Shown here: positions 8,090 to 14,653 of the stretch, one piece after another
How positions within the stretch are numbered: position 1 is the first letter of the stretch
Layout: each line of letters starts with the position of its first letter
Source: Bythopirellula sp.
GTDB lineage: Bacteria > Planctomycetota > Planctomycetia > Pirellulales > Lacipirellulaceae
Assembly: GCA_028285205.1 (NCBI GenBank)
Contig: JANQQA010000091.1
Span: 1 to 39,689 of the forward strand
Direction of reading: 5' to 3'
DNA: 39,689 nucleotides
Translations under genes and position numbers: made by a program
Notes under the pieces: model-generated
The model's database searches: none
Seen by the model: the letters and a program-made list of their open reading frames with translations, nothing else
What the model was told of the DNA's origin: nothing

Positions 8090-8215
8090 GTGATCTTAAC
8101 TTGCTCCAGATTCTCCGGCCGCCTAGCTCAGCGGTGGCACTTCTTGGTAGTTGCTGGCCAAGCAACCGTTCTTTCAGACGGTTTGTTCGAAGATTTCAGC
8201 GGAGGTACGTCATGA
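8090..8215 (+). CDS. Small 41-codon ORF translationally coupled to the PEP-CTERM gene
   Basis: A GTG at 8090 has a textbook AGGAGG seven nt upstream (8078-8083). The frame runs 41 codons, beginning MILTCSRFSGRLAQRW and ending LFEDFSGGTS. Its TGA (8213-8215) overlaps the ATG (8212-8214) of the next gene as ATGA, the classic coupling arrangement. The second gene also has its own GGAGG at 8201, inside the small ORF. No domain is recognisable; the middle HFLVVAGQATVLSDG is mildly hydrophobic. It may be a leader peptide, a real microprotein, or the remains of an older N-terminus. It is too short to judge by composition. Confidence 0.45.
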   Translation: MILTCSRFSGRLAQRWHFLVVAGQATVLSDGLFEDFSGGTS

Positions 8216-8979
8216 TTAGAGTTCTGCATTTATTGATATTGTCATTGGTCGTGACTTGCGTCAGTCCAGCAGTGGCTGCGACCATCTTCGAAAGTAGCAC
8301 ACTCGGCCAAACTGGCATTCCATTCGGCGATCTTCAGGCGGGTGCTGTTCCTAATATTTTAGTCGATAGCAATGTCTATGCCGCAGTGCGATTTCAATTG
8401 CACCAATCAGTTATAACTTCTCAAATCGGTGGGCACTTTGTGGGGGAAGCTTCAGGCACGTTTTTCGGTGCGGTCGTGAGACTCGATAACGCCTCCGATG
8501 TCCCTGACTCGCGTGATTTTTCTACTTCAGATTTTCTCGGTAGCACTGTGATTGATTTCCCAATCTCATCTGGTGAGGTGTTTGGAGACCTTGCCCTTTC
8601 ACTCGACCCGGGTTGGTATGCCCTTGTCTTTGGTAGCGGTCTTTTCGGAGCAACAGCTCCAGGTGCTTCCGTACGTAACGGAACAGACATTGGCTCACCT
8701 TCATTCCTCATGTTGCAACCAAATACACCAACAGGCTGGACAAATATAACCACCTTACCGAACCAACGTTACGTGATCACAGGCAGAATTGTTCCTGAGT
8801 CTTCGACGGTCATCTTAGGGGCAATTGCGACCTTTATCATGTTGCAAAGCCGGTGTGGACCGAGGCTCCTACGCGACTTCGCCGACCGTCTAATCGTTCG
8901 GCGTCACATCCTCGATGCTTTGATAACTCGTGAAATGTTTCTGACGCGAACGGATCGCATGCCTCGACTTTCTCGTTGA
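8212..8979 (+). CDS. Secreted PEP-CTERM protein with extended C-terminus
   Basis: This is a 255-residue protein. ATG 8212 is preceded by GGAGG and followed by a signal peptide (LHLLILSLVVTCVSPAVAA). The mature part is a beta-rich exported domain of unknown function containing SDFLGSTVIDFPISSGE. The sorting signal VPESSTVILGAIATFIMLQS lies at about 194-213. PEP-CTERM proteins normally end within a few basic residues of this helix. Here a basic, low-similarity tail of about 39 residues follows, from PRLLRDFADR to MPRLSR. That tail coincides with a fossil gene end on the opposite strand (8890-8940), so stop-codon loss into foreign DNA is the likely cause. Whether sorting still works is uncertain. 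The gene is visibly richer in A and T than its neighbours. Confidence 0.85.
   Translation: MIRVLHLLILSLVVTCVSPAVAATIFESSTLGQTGIPFGDLQAGAVPNILVDSNVYAAVRFQLHQSVITSQIGGHFVGEASGTFFGAVVRLDNASDVPDSRDFSTSDFLGSTVIDFPISSGEVFGDLALSLDPGWYALVFGSGLFGATAPGASVRNGTDIGSPSFLMLQPNTPTGWTNITTLPNQRYVITGRIVPESSTVILGAIATFIMLQSRCGPRLLRDFADRLIVRRHILDALITREMFLTRTDRMPRLSR
8890..8940 (-). pseudogene. Fossil C-terminal tail like that of the Ntn-hydrolase gene
   Basis: On the minus strand this reads TSYQSIEDVTPND then TAG. The Ntn hydrolase at 4479 ends QDIEDVTPSE then TAG. At DNA level 8890-8917 matches 4479-4506 at 25 of 28 positions, including 18 identical nt (8900-8917 and 4489-4506). Upstream the match fades. It lies antisense within the extended C-terminus of the PEP-CTERM gene. 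I infer a relic of a second choloylglycine-hydrolase-family gene; chance similarity of a short stretch is the alternative. Confidence 0.55.
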
Positions 8980-9125
8980 AATTGGGCCAGCGGATCGAAT
9001 AGACTCTTGAGTGCACTTTTGCCGCAACGTGCCAAAGCGTGTGACGGAGTGGTCGCGCGTGCGCCAAAGTTGGCGGTGGAATCCGACGAACTTGAATTTT
9101 GGGACAGCGGGCGTCAGAGGATTTT

Positions 9126-9160
9126 TGAGTTAAACCTAGGTGGGTTAAAGGTTTAACTCA
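9126..9160. repeat. Perfect 11-bp inverted repeat, TGAGTTAAACC arms
   Basis: TGAGTTAAACC (9126-9136) and GGTTTAACTCA (9150-9160) are exact reverse complements around 13 nt, which themselves contain GGTTAAA. No T-run follows on the plus strand, so a terminator is unlikely. An operator or a small mobile-element end is possible. Confidence 0.6.
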
Positions 9161-9173
9161 CAGACGTGGTGGA

Positions 9174-9209
9174 ATTTTCGGACACTTTCTGTGGCCGGAA
9201 TCCGAAAAT
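9174..9209. repeat. Perfect 9-bp inverted repeat, ATTTTCGGA arms
   Basis: ATTTTCGGA (9174-9182) and TCCGAAAAT (9201-9209) pair exactly around 18 nt. It sits 14 bp after the previous repeat and about 180 bp before the phosphoesterase start. Confidence 0.55.
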
Positions 9210-9390
9210 GATCTGCCAGCTGCAGACAGAAAGGCTGCGATCGCAGTGCGAAACAGCTTTGTAGGGGCGACAACTGGCGGAGTATTCGGACACGAGGTCG
9301 ACTGCAATTCGGTGTTGCAAAACTTCCGACACGATCGACGGCGAGTAACCGAACACAACAATCTCTATGACACGTATAGGGCGGCTTAGC

Positions 9391-11250
9391 ATGAAAAACC
9401 CAAATCGACGTACCGCGATCAAGACCTTAGGCGCTCTGGGAGCGTCGTTGGCGGCTGTGCCTGAGTCGTGGGCAAGCCTTGCGAAACTCGATGCGCCGCT
9501 GAAACTCGGCGTAATCTCCGACCTCCACGGCGGCTTGGCCGCCGATGCGTCGGATCGTTTGGATGCCTTCTTACAGGCGATGGATAACGAAAAATGCGAT
9601 GCACTCTTGCAATTGGGTGATTTCGCCTATCCCAATGCCAAACATCAGTCCTACGCGGACAAGTTGAACGCCGCACACACGCAAATCTTGCATGTGATTG
9701 GCAACCACGAATTCGATTATGGCCTCAAGCGCGAAGACTGCTACCAGGCATGGGGCATCGAGAACAGTTACTACCGCCGGGATGTGGGCGACATTCGCAT
9801 CCTTGTGCTTGATGGCAACGATACCGGCTCGCCCACTCATGGCGGCGGGTACCCTGCTTACATTGGCGAGACGCAAAGACAGTGGTTGGAAGCCGAACTC
9901 GAGCAAACCACCAGGCCGGTCCTGATTCTCAGCCATCAACCGCTCGCCGGCGGTTCAGCGGTCGATAACGCAAGCGAAGTGCAAGAGTTGCTGGGTCGCT
10001 TTCGGGCGAAGATTCTATTGTGCCTCAACGGACACAGCCACATCGATTCGCTGCTGGTGGAGCAAGGCGTCGCGTATCTGCACATTAACTCGGCTTCCTA
10101 CTTTTGGGTGGGCGGCAAAACGCGGATGGCCTACTACGCCGATCCACTGTTCACGACGGTCACCTTGGACCCAGAAACGGCATCGATCAGCGTGGCGAGC
10201 AAATCGAGTCGTTGGAAAGCCGAATCGCCCAAGCAGTTGGGATACTTCGACCGCAAGGGACGACCGCCAGAAGCGGTCGTGACGCCACAGATCCGTCCGC
10301 ATCATGTTTCGCGCTCGGAGCTGAATGTGATGACGTGGAACATTTGGGGACGATTGAATCAGGATCCACGGTACTCGATCGATGGCGAGACCTCCCGTCA
10401 GCGGACGATCGAGATTGTGCGACAATCGGGCGCGGACGTGGTCGCGATGATCGAAACCTATGGTTCAGCGGCGGACATCGCCGCCGAGTTGGGTTTCCAT
10501 CATCACACGACGGCCCAGGACGCGAATCTCTGCATTTTCAGTCGTTATCCGCTGACGAACGTGGAGTTGCTGGATGGCTTGAACCCATTTTCGTTCATCG
10601 CCGCGACCGTGAATATGCCCGGGGGCCAGCAAGTTCGCGTGTACGACATCTGGCTTACCAGCGGCGGTCGGCACATCGTCGAGATCAAAGACGAAAGCGT
10701 CTCGGACGAAGAGTTCGCTCGTGGCGACGACAAACGAGATGAGCATCTGCAGCTGCTGCTTGAGCACACGGTATTCCAACGCGATCTGCAGGCGGCCGAC
10801 GAGGTTCCGCTTATCGTGGCGGGTGACTTCAACTGTGTGTCACATCTCGACTACACCGAGGAGACTCGCACTGCCGGGCTCAATTATTCGCGCGTGCTAC
10901 CGATCAAGGCCTCTGTGTCGATGCAGTCGCTTGGTTTCATCGATACGTATCGCGCGGCTCATCCGAAGATCGCAGCGGATAGTCTGGGCCACACGTGGAC
11001 TACCGTCGGCAAAGATTATGTCTTCGAGAGCGGCCAGGGTTTTGTGCCCGTGACCGAACATCCCCGTCCCGAGTATCAAGATCCTTACACGCGAATCGAT
11101 TACATCTACGCGCTCGGCGAGGCGCTCAACGTTGTCGGTTCGCAAGTCCTGACGCATCATCCGGCTTACCCGCAGCGACGCTTCCCCGCGTTCCCGTCCG
11201 ATCACGCGGCCGTGTTGACGCGGTTTCGGATTGATGGGAACGGAGAATGA
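9391..11250 (+). CDS. Tat-exported fusion of calcineurin-like metallophosphoesterase and endonuclease/exonuclease/phosphatase domain
   Basis: This is a 619-residue protein. ATG 9391 begins MKNPNRRTAIKTLGALGASL, a twin-arginine-like signal; an ATG at 9367 would push the signal inward. Residues about 38-300 are a metallophosphoesterase: DLH (44-46), GDFAY (76-80), GNHE (104-107), ILSHQPL and the GHSH metal ligands. From about 311 an EEP (exonuclease/endonuclease/phosphatase) domain begins with NVMTWNIWGR. It is followed by MIETYGS, AGDFNC (about 476-481), DYIYA and SDHAAVL (about 602-608). Both halves retain metal-binding residues, so two different phosphodiesterase or phosphatase activities appear joined in one exported protein. 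Substrates could be nucleic acid, nucleotides or phospholipid headgroups; the sequence does not decide. Confidence 0.9.
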   Translation: MKNPNRRTAIKTLGALGASLAAVPESWASLAKLDAPLKLGVISDLHGGLAADASDRLDAFLQAMDNEKCDALLQLGDFAYPNAKHQSYADKLNAAHTQILHVIGNHEFDYGLKREDCYQAWGIENSYYRRDVGDIRILVLDGNDTGSPTHGGGYPAYIGETQRQWLEAELEQTTRPVLILSHQPLAGGSAVDNASEVQELLGRFRAKILLCLNGHSHIDSLLVEQGVAYLHINSASYFWVGGKTRMAYYADPLFTTVTLDPETASISVASKSSRWKAESPKQLGYFDRKGRPPEAVVTPQIRPHHVSRSELNVMTWNIWGRLNQDPRYSIDGETSRQRTIEIVRQSGADVVAMIETYGSAADIAAELGFHHHTTAQDANLCIFSRYPLTNVELLDGLNPFSFIAATVNMPGGQQVRVYDIWLTSGGRHIVEIKDESVSDEEFARGDDKRDEHLQLLLEHTVFQRDLQAADEVPLIVAGDFNCVSHLDYTEETRTAGLNYSRVLPIKASVSMQSLGFIDTYRAAHPKIAADSLGHTWTTVGKDYVFESGQGFVPVTEHPRPEYQDPYTRIDYIYALGEALNVVGSQVLTHHPAYPQRRFPAFPSDHAAVLTRFRIDGNGE

Positions 11251-11313
11251 AGCAAAACGTGAGGAGGAAAATGCAGAGAAGATATAGCATCGTTGCAGTT
11301 GCGCACAAAAGAA

Positions 11314-11341
11314 CGCGCCGTCGCGAAGGGGCGACGGCGCG
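11314..11341. terminator. Strong hairpin between convergent genes
   Basis: CGCGCCGTCGC and GCGACGGCGCG form a perfect 11-bp stem with a GAAGGG loop. On the minus strand the stem is followed by TTCTTTTG, so it best serves the TadG operon, which ends at 11467; it may also stop transcripts of the phosphoesterase gene ending at 11250. Confidence 0.75.
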
Positions 11342-11466
11342 CTAAGGTAGCCGGTAGGCAGACTATACGGCTCAGGACACCAACACCATACGCCTGCACT
11401 ACCTTGCCCGAAAGCAAACCCGGAGGCGGCTACCAGAGGGGTGAAGCGTGGTTGGTTTCCTGTGGA

Positions 11467-13239
11467 TCATTCACTCGGCGCGGTCATTTCGTACACGAGC
11501 TTGGCGGGTGGCACCTTGGCCGCGATGTTGCGGAACGCGTCGAGCAACTGGGATTCCAAAGCGCTAATGGTCGAACCGCCCGGTACATCGATGAAGACGC
11601 CGCTCCCTGCGAATGCGATGGCTTCCATCAATTCGCGATCAGCACCTTGCCCCACCGCCAAAGTGTGCAGGGTGACGCCGCGTTTGATGGCTTCGGTCGC
11701 TTCCCAGAAGGCGTACTGCTTCTTCCAGTTGGTGGTGGAGTAGTCGGCATTGCCGTCGCCATCGTAGTCGGTCCAATCAGCCCAATCAAAATCGCCCGGC
11801 ATGCTCCAGTCTTCGGGTCCTTGATTGGTTTGGCCATCGGTCATGATGATCATCGTCGGACGAGCACCATAACGCGAGTAGCCATCGTCATCGGGATCGT
11901 CGGCATCGCCTACCAGCAACTCACGCGCTTTGAGGATGCCATCACCCATGCCGGTCCAGCCGCTGTAGTCACCTGCCTGGTGACGATACTGAATAGTGTT
12001 GATGGTGGAGTAGTCGTTGGTAATCGGGTCGTCGGAGATGTCGATGTCGACTTCGCCGTCGTAGTGCGTAAATTCTTGCACGGCCCAGGCACCGTAACTC
12101 ACCAAGCCAACTTCGTCACCAAAGTCGAGTTCCGTCAGGAAGTCGAGGAACAGCGTGGTCCCTTCTTTGATCGCGTGGAATGGATAGTGAGGCGTGCGCC
12201 ACAAGTCTTCCGACAAAGAGCTACTATATCGCTGCTCCTGCAGGTAGTCCATCAGAGTGCGATAGCCATAGCGTTTGTTGTAAGTGCCGCTCTTGTTGTA
12301 AACGTAGTAGATGTAATCATTCCAGCGCGAGTCGCTGGTCGAGTTACTCGGTTTGCCCTTCTCGCTGCCGTCGCTGTAGCGGCCAGCTTGCGGGAACGGA
12401 TACTTGCGAGTGCCATCCGGGTTGTTCTCATTGACACCCAAAGCGGCGCGAATCGAGCTGTAGGTATTCGCCGTGGTATGCAGTCCATAGTAGGAGTCCA
12501 TATTGCCGAATCCGTCGCCGGGGAACTTCGATTGATTGGTGCCGCTGAAGGTCGGATTGGCGGCAACCAATGCGTCCCACATATCGTCCAGAGCACCCTC
12601 GGCCGCGGTTTCGCCGAGACCCGAGCGCAACGAACTGTCATCATTCATCGAAGCAGAGAAGTCGAGCACCACGACCAAGTCGCGGGCCTCAACGAACGCG
12701 GTGGCCGAGGTTTGGATAGGAACCGAGTCACGTCCGACGGCCCAACCAAACGCCAAGGGAAACTCGGCGTCGGGCGCGGAGCTATCGTCGGTGCCGGTAC
12801 GACGAGCCATAACTTGAACGACGTTGAACGGCGAGGAATCCCATTCGATGGGCCACGTGCCTGTATCCGCGTCAAATTTTCGCTTACCAAATCGTACGTC
12901 GTTAGCCGGGTCGATGTAGACGCCGTTGGCCGCGGCGACCTGCTGAGCCATACTGCGAGCGGCCTCAACAGCGATCGAGTTGGCATCGATGTTCGCGGAA
13001 CCTGTTCCCTGGCCAGCCGCGTATACGGCTGCGGTGATTTCTTGGGCAGCGGCCAGCGAAGCCGCATCGACCGCGTTCTGCATGTCGGTTTCGGTAAGCA
13101 CAATACGACCGGTATCGACCGACAGTGCCACGAAGGCAAACACCGCGACCAGCGCGAAGCCGGTGAGCACGATGATGATACCTTGGCGATTATGTGGTGA
13201 ATGAGTTCTTGATGGGTTTTTCAGAGGTTGATTTCTCAT
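11467..13239 (-). CDS. TadG-like pilus protein with von Willebrand A domain
   Basis: This is a 590-residue protein. The start is ATG 13239, with GGAG about 13 nt upstream. The N-terminal part is TadE/TadG-like: RQGIIIVLTGFALVAVFAFVALSVD is a single membrane segment, followed by the pseudopilin-associated AVDAASLAAAQE stretch. A vWA domain begins near residue 184 with VVVLDFSASMNDDSS, where DFSAS is the D-x-S-x-S metal-ion-dependent adhesion site. The domain carries a long Tyr-rich insertion (about 290-350) and ends near residue 575. Known TadG-type proteins are envelope components of tight-adherence systems. It is the last gene of a three-gene run with two TadE-like proteins; the ATPase, secretin and prepilin are not here. 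Confidence 0.88.
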   Translation of the reverse strand: MRNQPLKNPSRTHSPHNRQGIIIVLTGFALVAVFAFVALSVDTGRIVLTETDMQNAVDAASLAAAQEITAAVYAAGQGTGSANIDANSIAVEAARSMAQQVAAANGVYIDPANDVRFGKRKFDADTGTWPIEWDSSPFNVVQVMARRTGTDDSSAPDAEFPLAFGWAVGRDSVPIQTSATAFVEARDLVVVLDFSASMNDDSSLRSGLGETAAEGALDDMWDALVAANPTFSGTNQSKFPGDGFGNMDSYYGLHTTANTYSSIRAALGVNENNPDGTRKYPFPQAGRYSDGSEKGKPSNSTSDSRWNDYIYYVYNKSGTYNKRYGYRTLMDYLQEQRYSSSLSEDLWRTPHYPFHAIKEGTTLFLDFLTELDFGDEVGLVSYGAWAVQEFTHYDGEVDIDISDDPITNDYSTINTIQYRHQAGDYSGWTGMGDGILKARELLVGDADDPDDDGYSRYGARPTMIIMTDGQTNQGPEDWSMPGDFDWADWTDYDGDGNADYSTTNWKKQYAFWEATEAIKRGVTLHTLAVGQGADRELMEAIAFAGSGVFIDVPGGSTISALESQLLDAFRNIAAKVPPAKLVYEMTAPSE

Positions 13240-13296
13240 GACGCAGACTCCGGAAACAGGGGGGAGAAGAGGTTCAAGCAAGAGGGAGAAAAACTA

Positions 13297-13767
13297 CTAT
13301 TGAGACAAAGTGGCTCGTCCATTCCGAAACGTGATCGATCCAGTCAAGTGATAATCGTGAGCTTCGCTAACAGGGGTGTAGCTCACGCTAGAAAAGGGCA
13401 CTTCGATTTCGACATCGAACAACCTCAGATCATTGCTGGGATCGTCAAGGTCGAACGTTTGCGACGTGTCTTGGTGGTCGAGGATGCGGACTGTGATGCT
13501 ATCTTGCGGTATTCCAGCGGAAGCCAAGAAGCTCTTCACATCGGTGGTCAGTTTGGAATTGGAAGTTTCTCCGTCGCCGAGCATTCCGTCACGATCCATG
13601 GACGCGAAACGGGCTCCTTCGCGGGCTGCTGTTTCCAGCAAATACTGGGCGTCGTAGACGCGGGTCAATTCGATCAAACCGAGCACAATCGCCAGCAACA
13701 TCGGCGCGATGAATGCGAATTCAACCGCCACAGCTCCGCGGCGGTCAGGTATGGGCAGTTTTCTCAT
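13297..13767 (-). CDS. TadE-family pilus assembly protein
   Basis: This is a 156-residue small membrane protein. ATG 13767 (MRKLPIPDRRG) is preferred over an upstream in-frame start because GGAG precedes it and the TadE motif begins at once. RRGAVAVEFAFIAPMLLAIVLGLIEL is the TadE signature, with a Glu in the helix (VEFAF) as in pseudopilins. It is followed by QYLLETAAREGARFAS, typical of the family. The remainder is a small periplasmic domain. It is the middle gene of the tad-like operon, with about 35 and 57 nt gaps to its neighbours. It probably contributes a minor pseudopilin to a tight-adherence pilus or a related surface system. Confidence 0.88.
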   Translation of the reverse strand: MRKLPIPDRRGAVAVEFAFIAPMLLAIVLGLIELTRVYDAQYLLETAAREGARFASMDRDGMLGDGETSNSKLTTDVKSFLASAGIPQDSITVRILDHQDTSQTFDLDDPSNDLRLFDVEIEVPFSSVSYTPVSEAHDYHLTGSITFRNGRATLSQ

Positions 13768-13802
13768 GGGGGCGACTCCGGCAAGTCTCAAGGGGAGGAG
13801 AA

Positions 13803-14279
13803 TTATTCGTGACGCATAAATGCCTGGCTATTGAGGACGACACCATTCATGAAGGGCATAGGAACAAGGGCGATGTCGTTGTAGTTAAGGCGAGCTCGAA
13901 CGACGAACATCTGACGGGGCTCGGCATTCGACAACTCGAGGGAAGGAAGTGCTTCGATGTCTGCGCCGGAACCCGGTGGCGTACCACCCGAGTCAAAGAC
14001 GCTCGCATCATTGACAAAAATCGTGACATTATCGGAATTGATAACCGGTGCCATCGTTTGATTCACGCGAGCGATGACATCCGCGGAAGTGGTTCCCTCG
14101 ACAGAGCCAATGCGTGCACCATTGCGGCAGGCACTGTTGAGCATGTTATTCACCAGCTGTGCATGGCCGAATTCAATAATGGCAAACAGAAAGAACAAGA
14201 ATACGGGCAAGACGATCGCCGTTTCGACCAAAGTCGTACCGCGTCGATTTCGGTGTTTGATGCAACGATATGGGATCAT
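13803..14279 (-). CDS. TadE-family pilus assembly protein, first gene of operon
   Basis: This is a 158-residue protein starting at ATG 14279, with GAGG about 13 nt upstream. RRGTTLVETAIVLPVFLFFLFAIIE is the TadE membrane signature, again with Glu at the start of the helix. NNMLNSACRNGARIGS follows, the conserved post-helix stretch with Arg-Asn-Gly-Ala-Arg. It heads the TadE-TadE-TadG run on the minus strand. A strong hairpin lies 23 nt upstream of its start codon in the expected 5' leader. The two TadE paralogues share only the N-terminal pattern, so they are not a recent duplication. Confidence 0.88.
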   Translation of the reverse strand: MIPYRCIKHRNRRGTTLVETAIVLPVFLFFLFAIIEFGHAQLVNNMLNSACRNGARIGSVEGTTSADVIARVNQTMAPVINSDNVTIFVNDASVFDSGGTPPGSGADIEALPSLELSNAEPRQMFVVRARLNYNDIALVPMPFMNGVVLNSQAFMRHE

Positions 14280-14653
14280 GGTCGATCGACCTCGGGAGTG
14301 TATTCAACAGGTTTCTGCGTGGGAAAACGCAGCACTCAGTTGAATTACGTATTGGGTCAGCGACGCGCTGGTCGCGGTTGCTCTCACGAGCGAAAAAGGA
14401 TGATTAACTGATTCAGTGAAAAGAAATAATGGCAATGATGAGCTGCTGGATTTCTGTCCACTAAAAACCTAGTTCACGAATTGCCAGGCGGAGGGAGAAT
14501 TTTGCCGAATGGGGCAAATGATGCGAGAAGTGTGCATCAGCAGCTGGTGCGTGTTGACCAATTGCTTCGCGCTTGCAGAAATGCAACAAGAGGGGCGCGC
14601 AATCTTTGCGCCGACATTGAAATCAACGACAATTGTACGCGCAAGAGCGCGGC
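14280..14653. other. Intergenic interval upstream of the tad-like operon
   Basis: This interval of about 374 bp lies between the end of the SdrD/DUF11 gene and the start of the first TadE gene, both on the minus strand. It should hold the operon promoter. Hairpins at 14302-14345 and TTTGCC-GAATGG-GGCAAA near 14502 are the visible structure. I see no gene. Confidence 0.5.
14302..14345. promoter_or_regulatory. Nested hairpin in the leader of the tad-like operon
   Basis: An outer 7-bp stem (ATTCAAC / GTTGAAT) encloses an inner 6-bp stem (CTGCGT-GGGAAA-ACGCAG), separated by equal 6-nt internal loops. The inner edge lies 23 nt from the start codon on the minus strand, so it may fold in the mRNA leader or bind a dimeric regulator. 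Confidence 0.5.

Larger units (their letters stand above)
8980..9390. other. Intergenic interval with two strong inverted repeats
   Basis: About 411 bp upstream of the phosphoesterase fusion. No gene is apparent. Two perfect inverted repeats (9126-9160 and 9174-9209) dominate its middle and are listed separately. Confidence 0.6.

Noticed and set aside
8116..8200. tRNA-like D-arm (CTAGCTCAGCGGTGG) with following hairpins
   Set aside because: The D-loop resemblance is striking, but no acceptor stem pairs, the anticodon loop has the wrong size and the T-arm does not fit. The bases are better explained by the coupled small ORF.
11293..13200. 635-codon open frame antisense to the TadG gene
   Set aside because: Low-complexity Val/Ala-rich shadow of the vWA gene; the minus-strand reading has clear TadG and vWA motifs.
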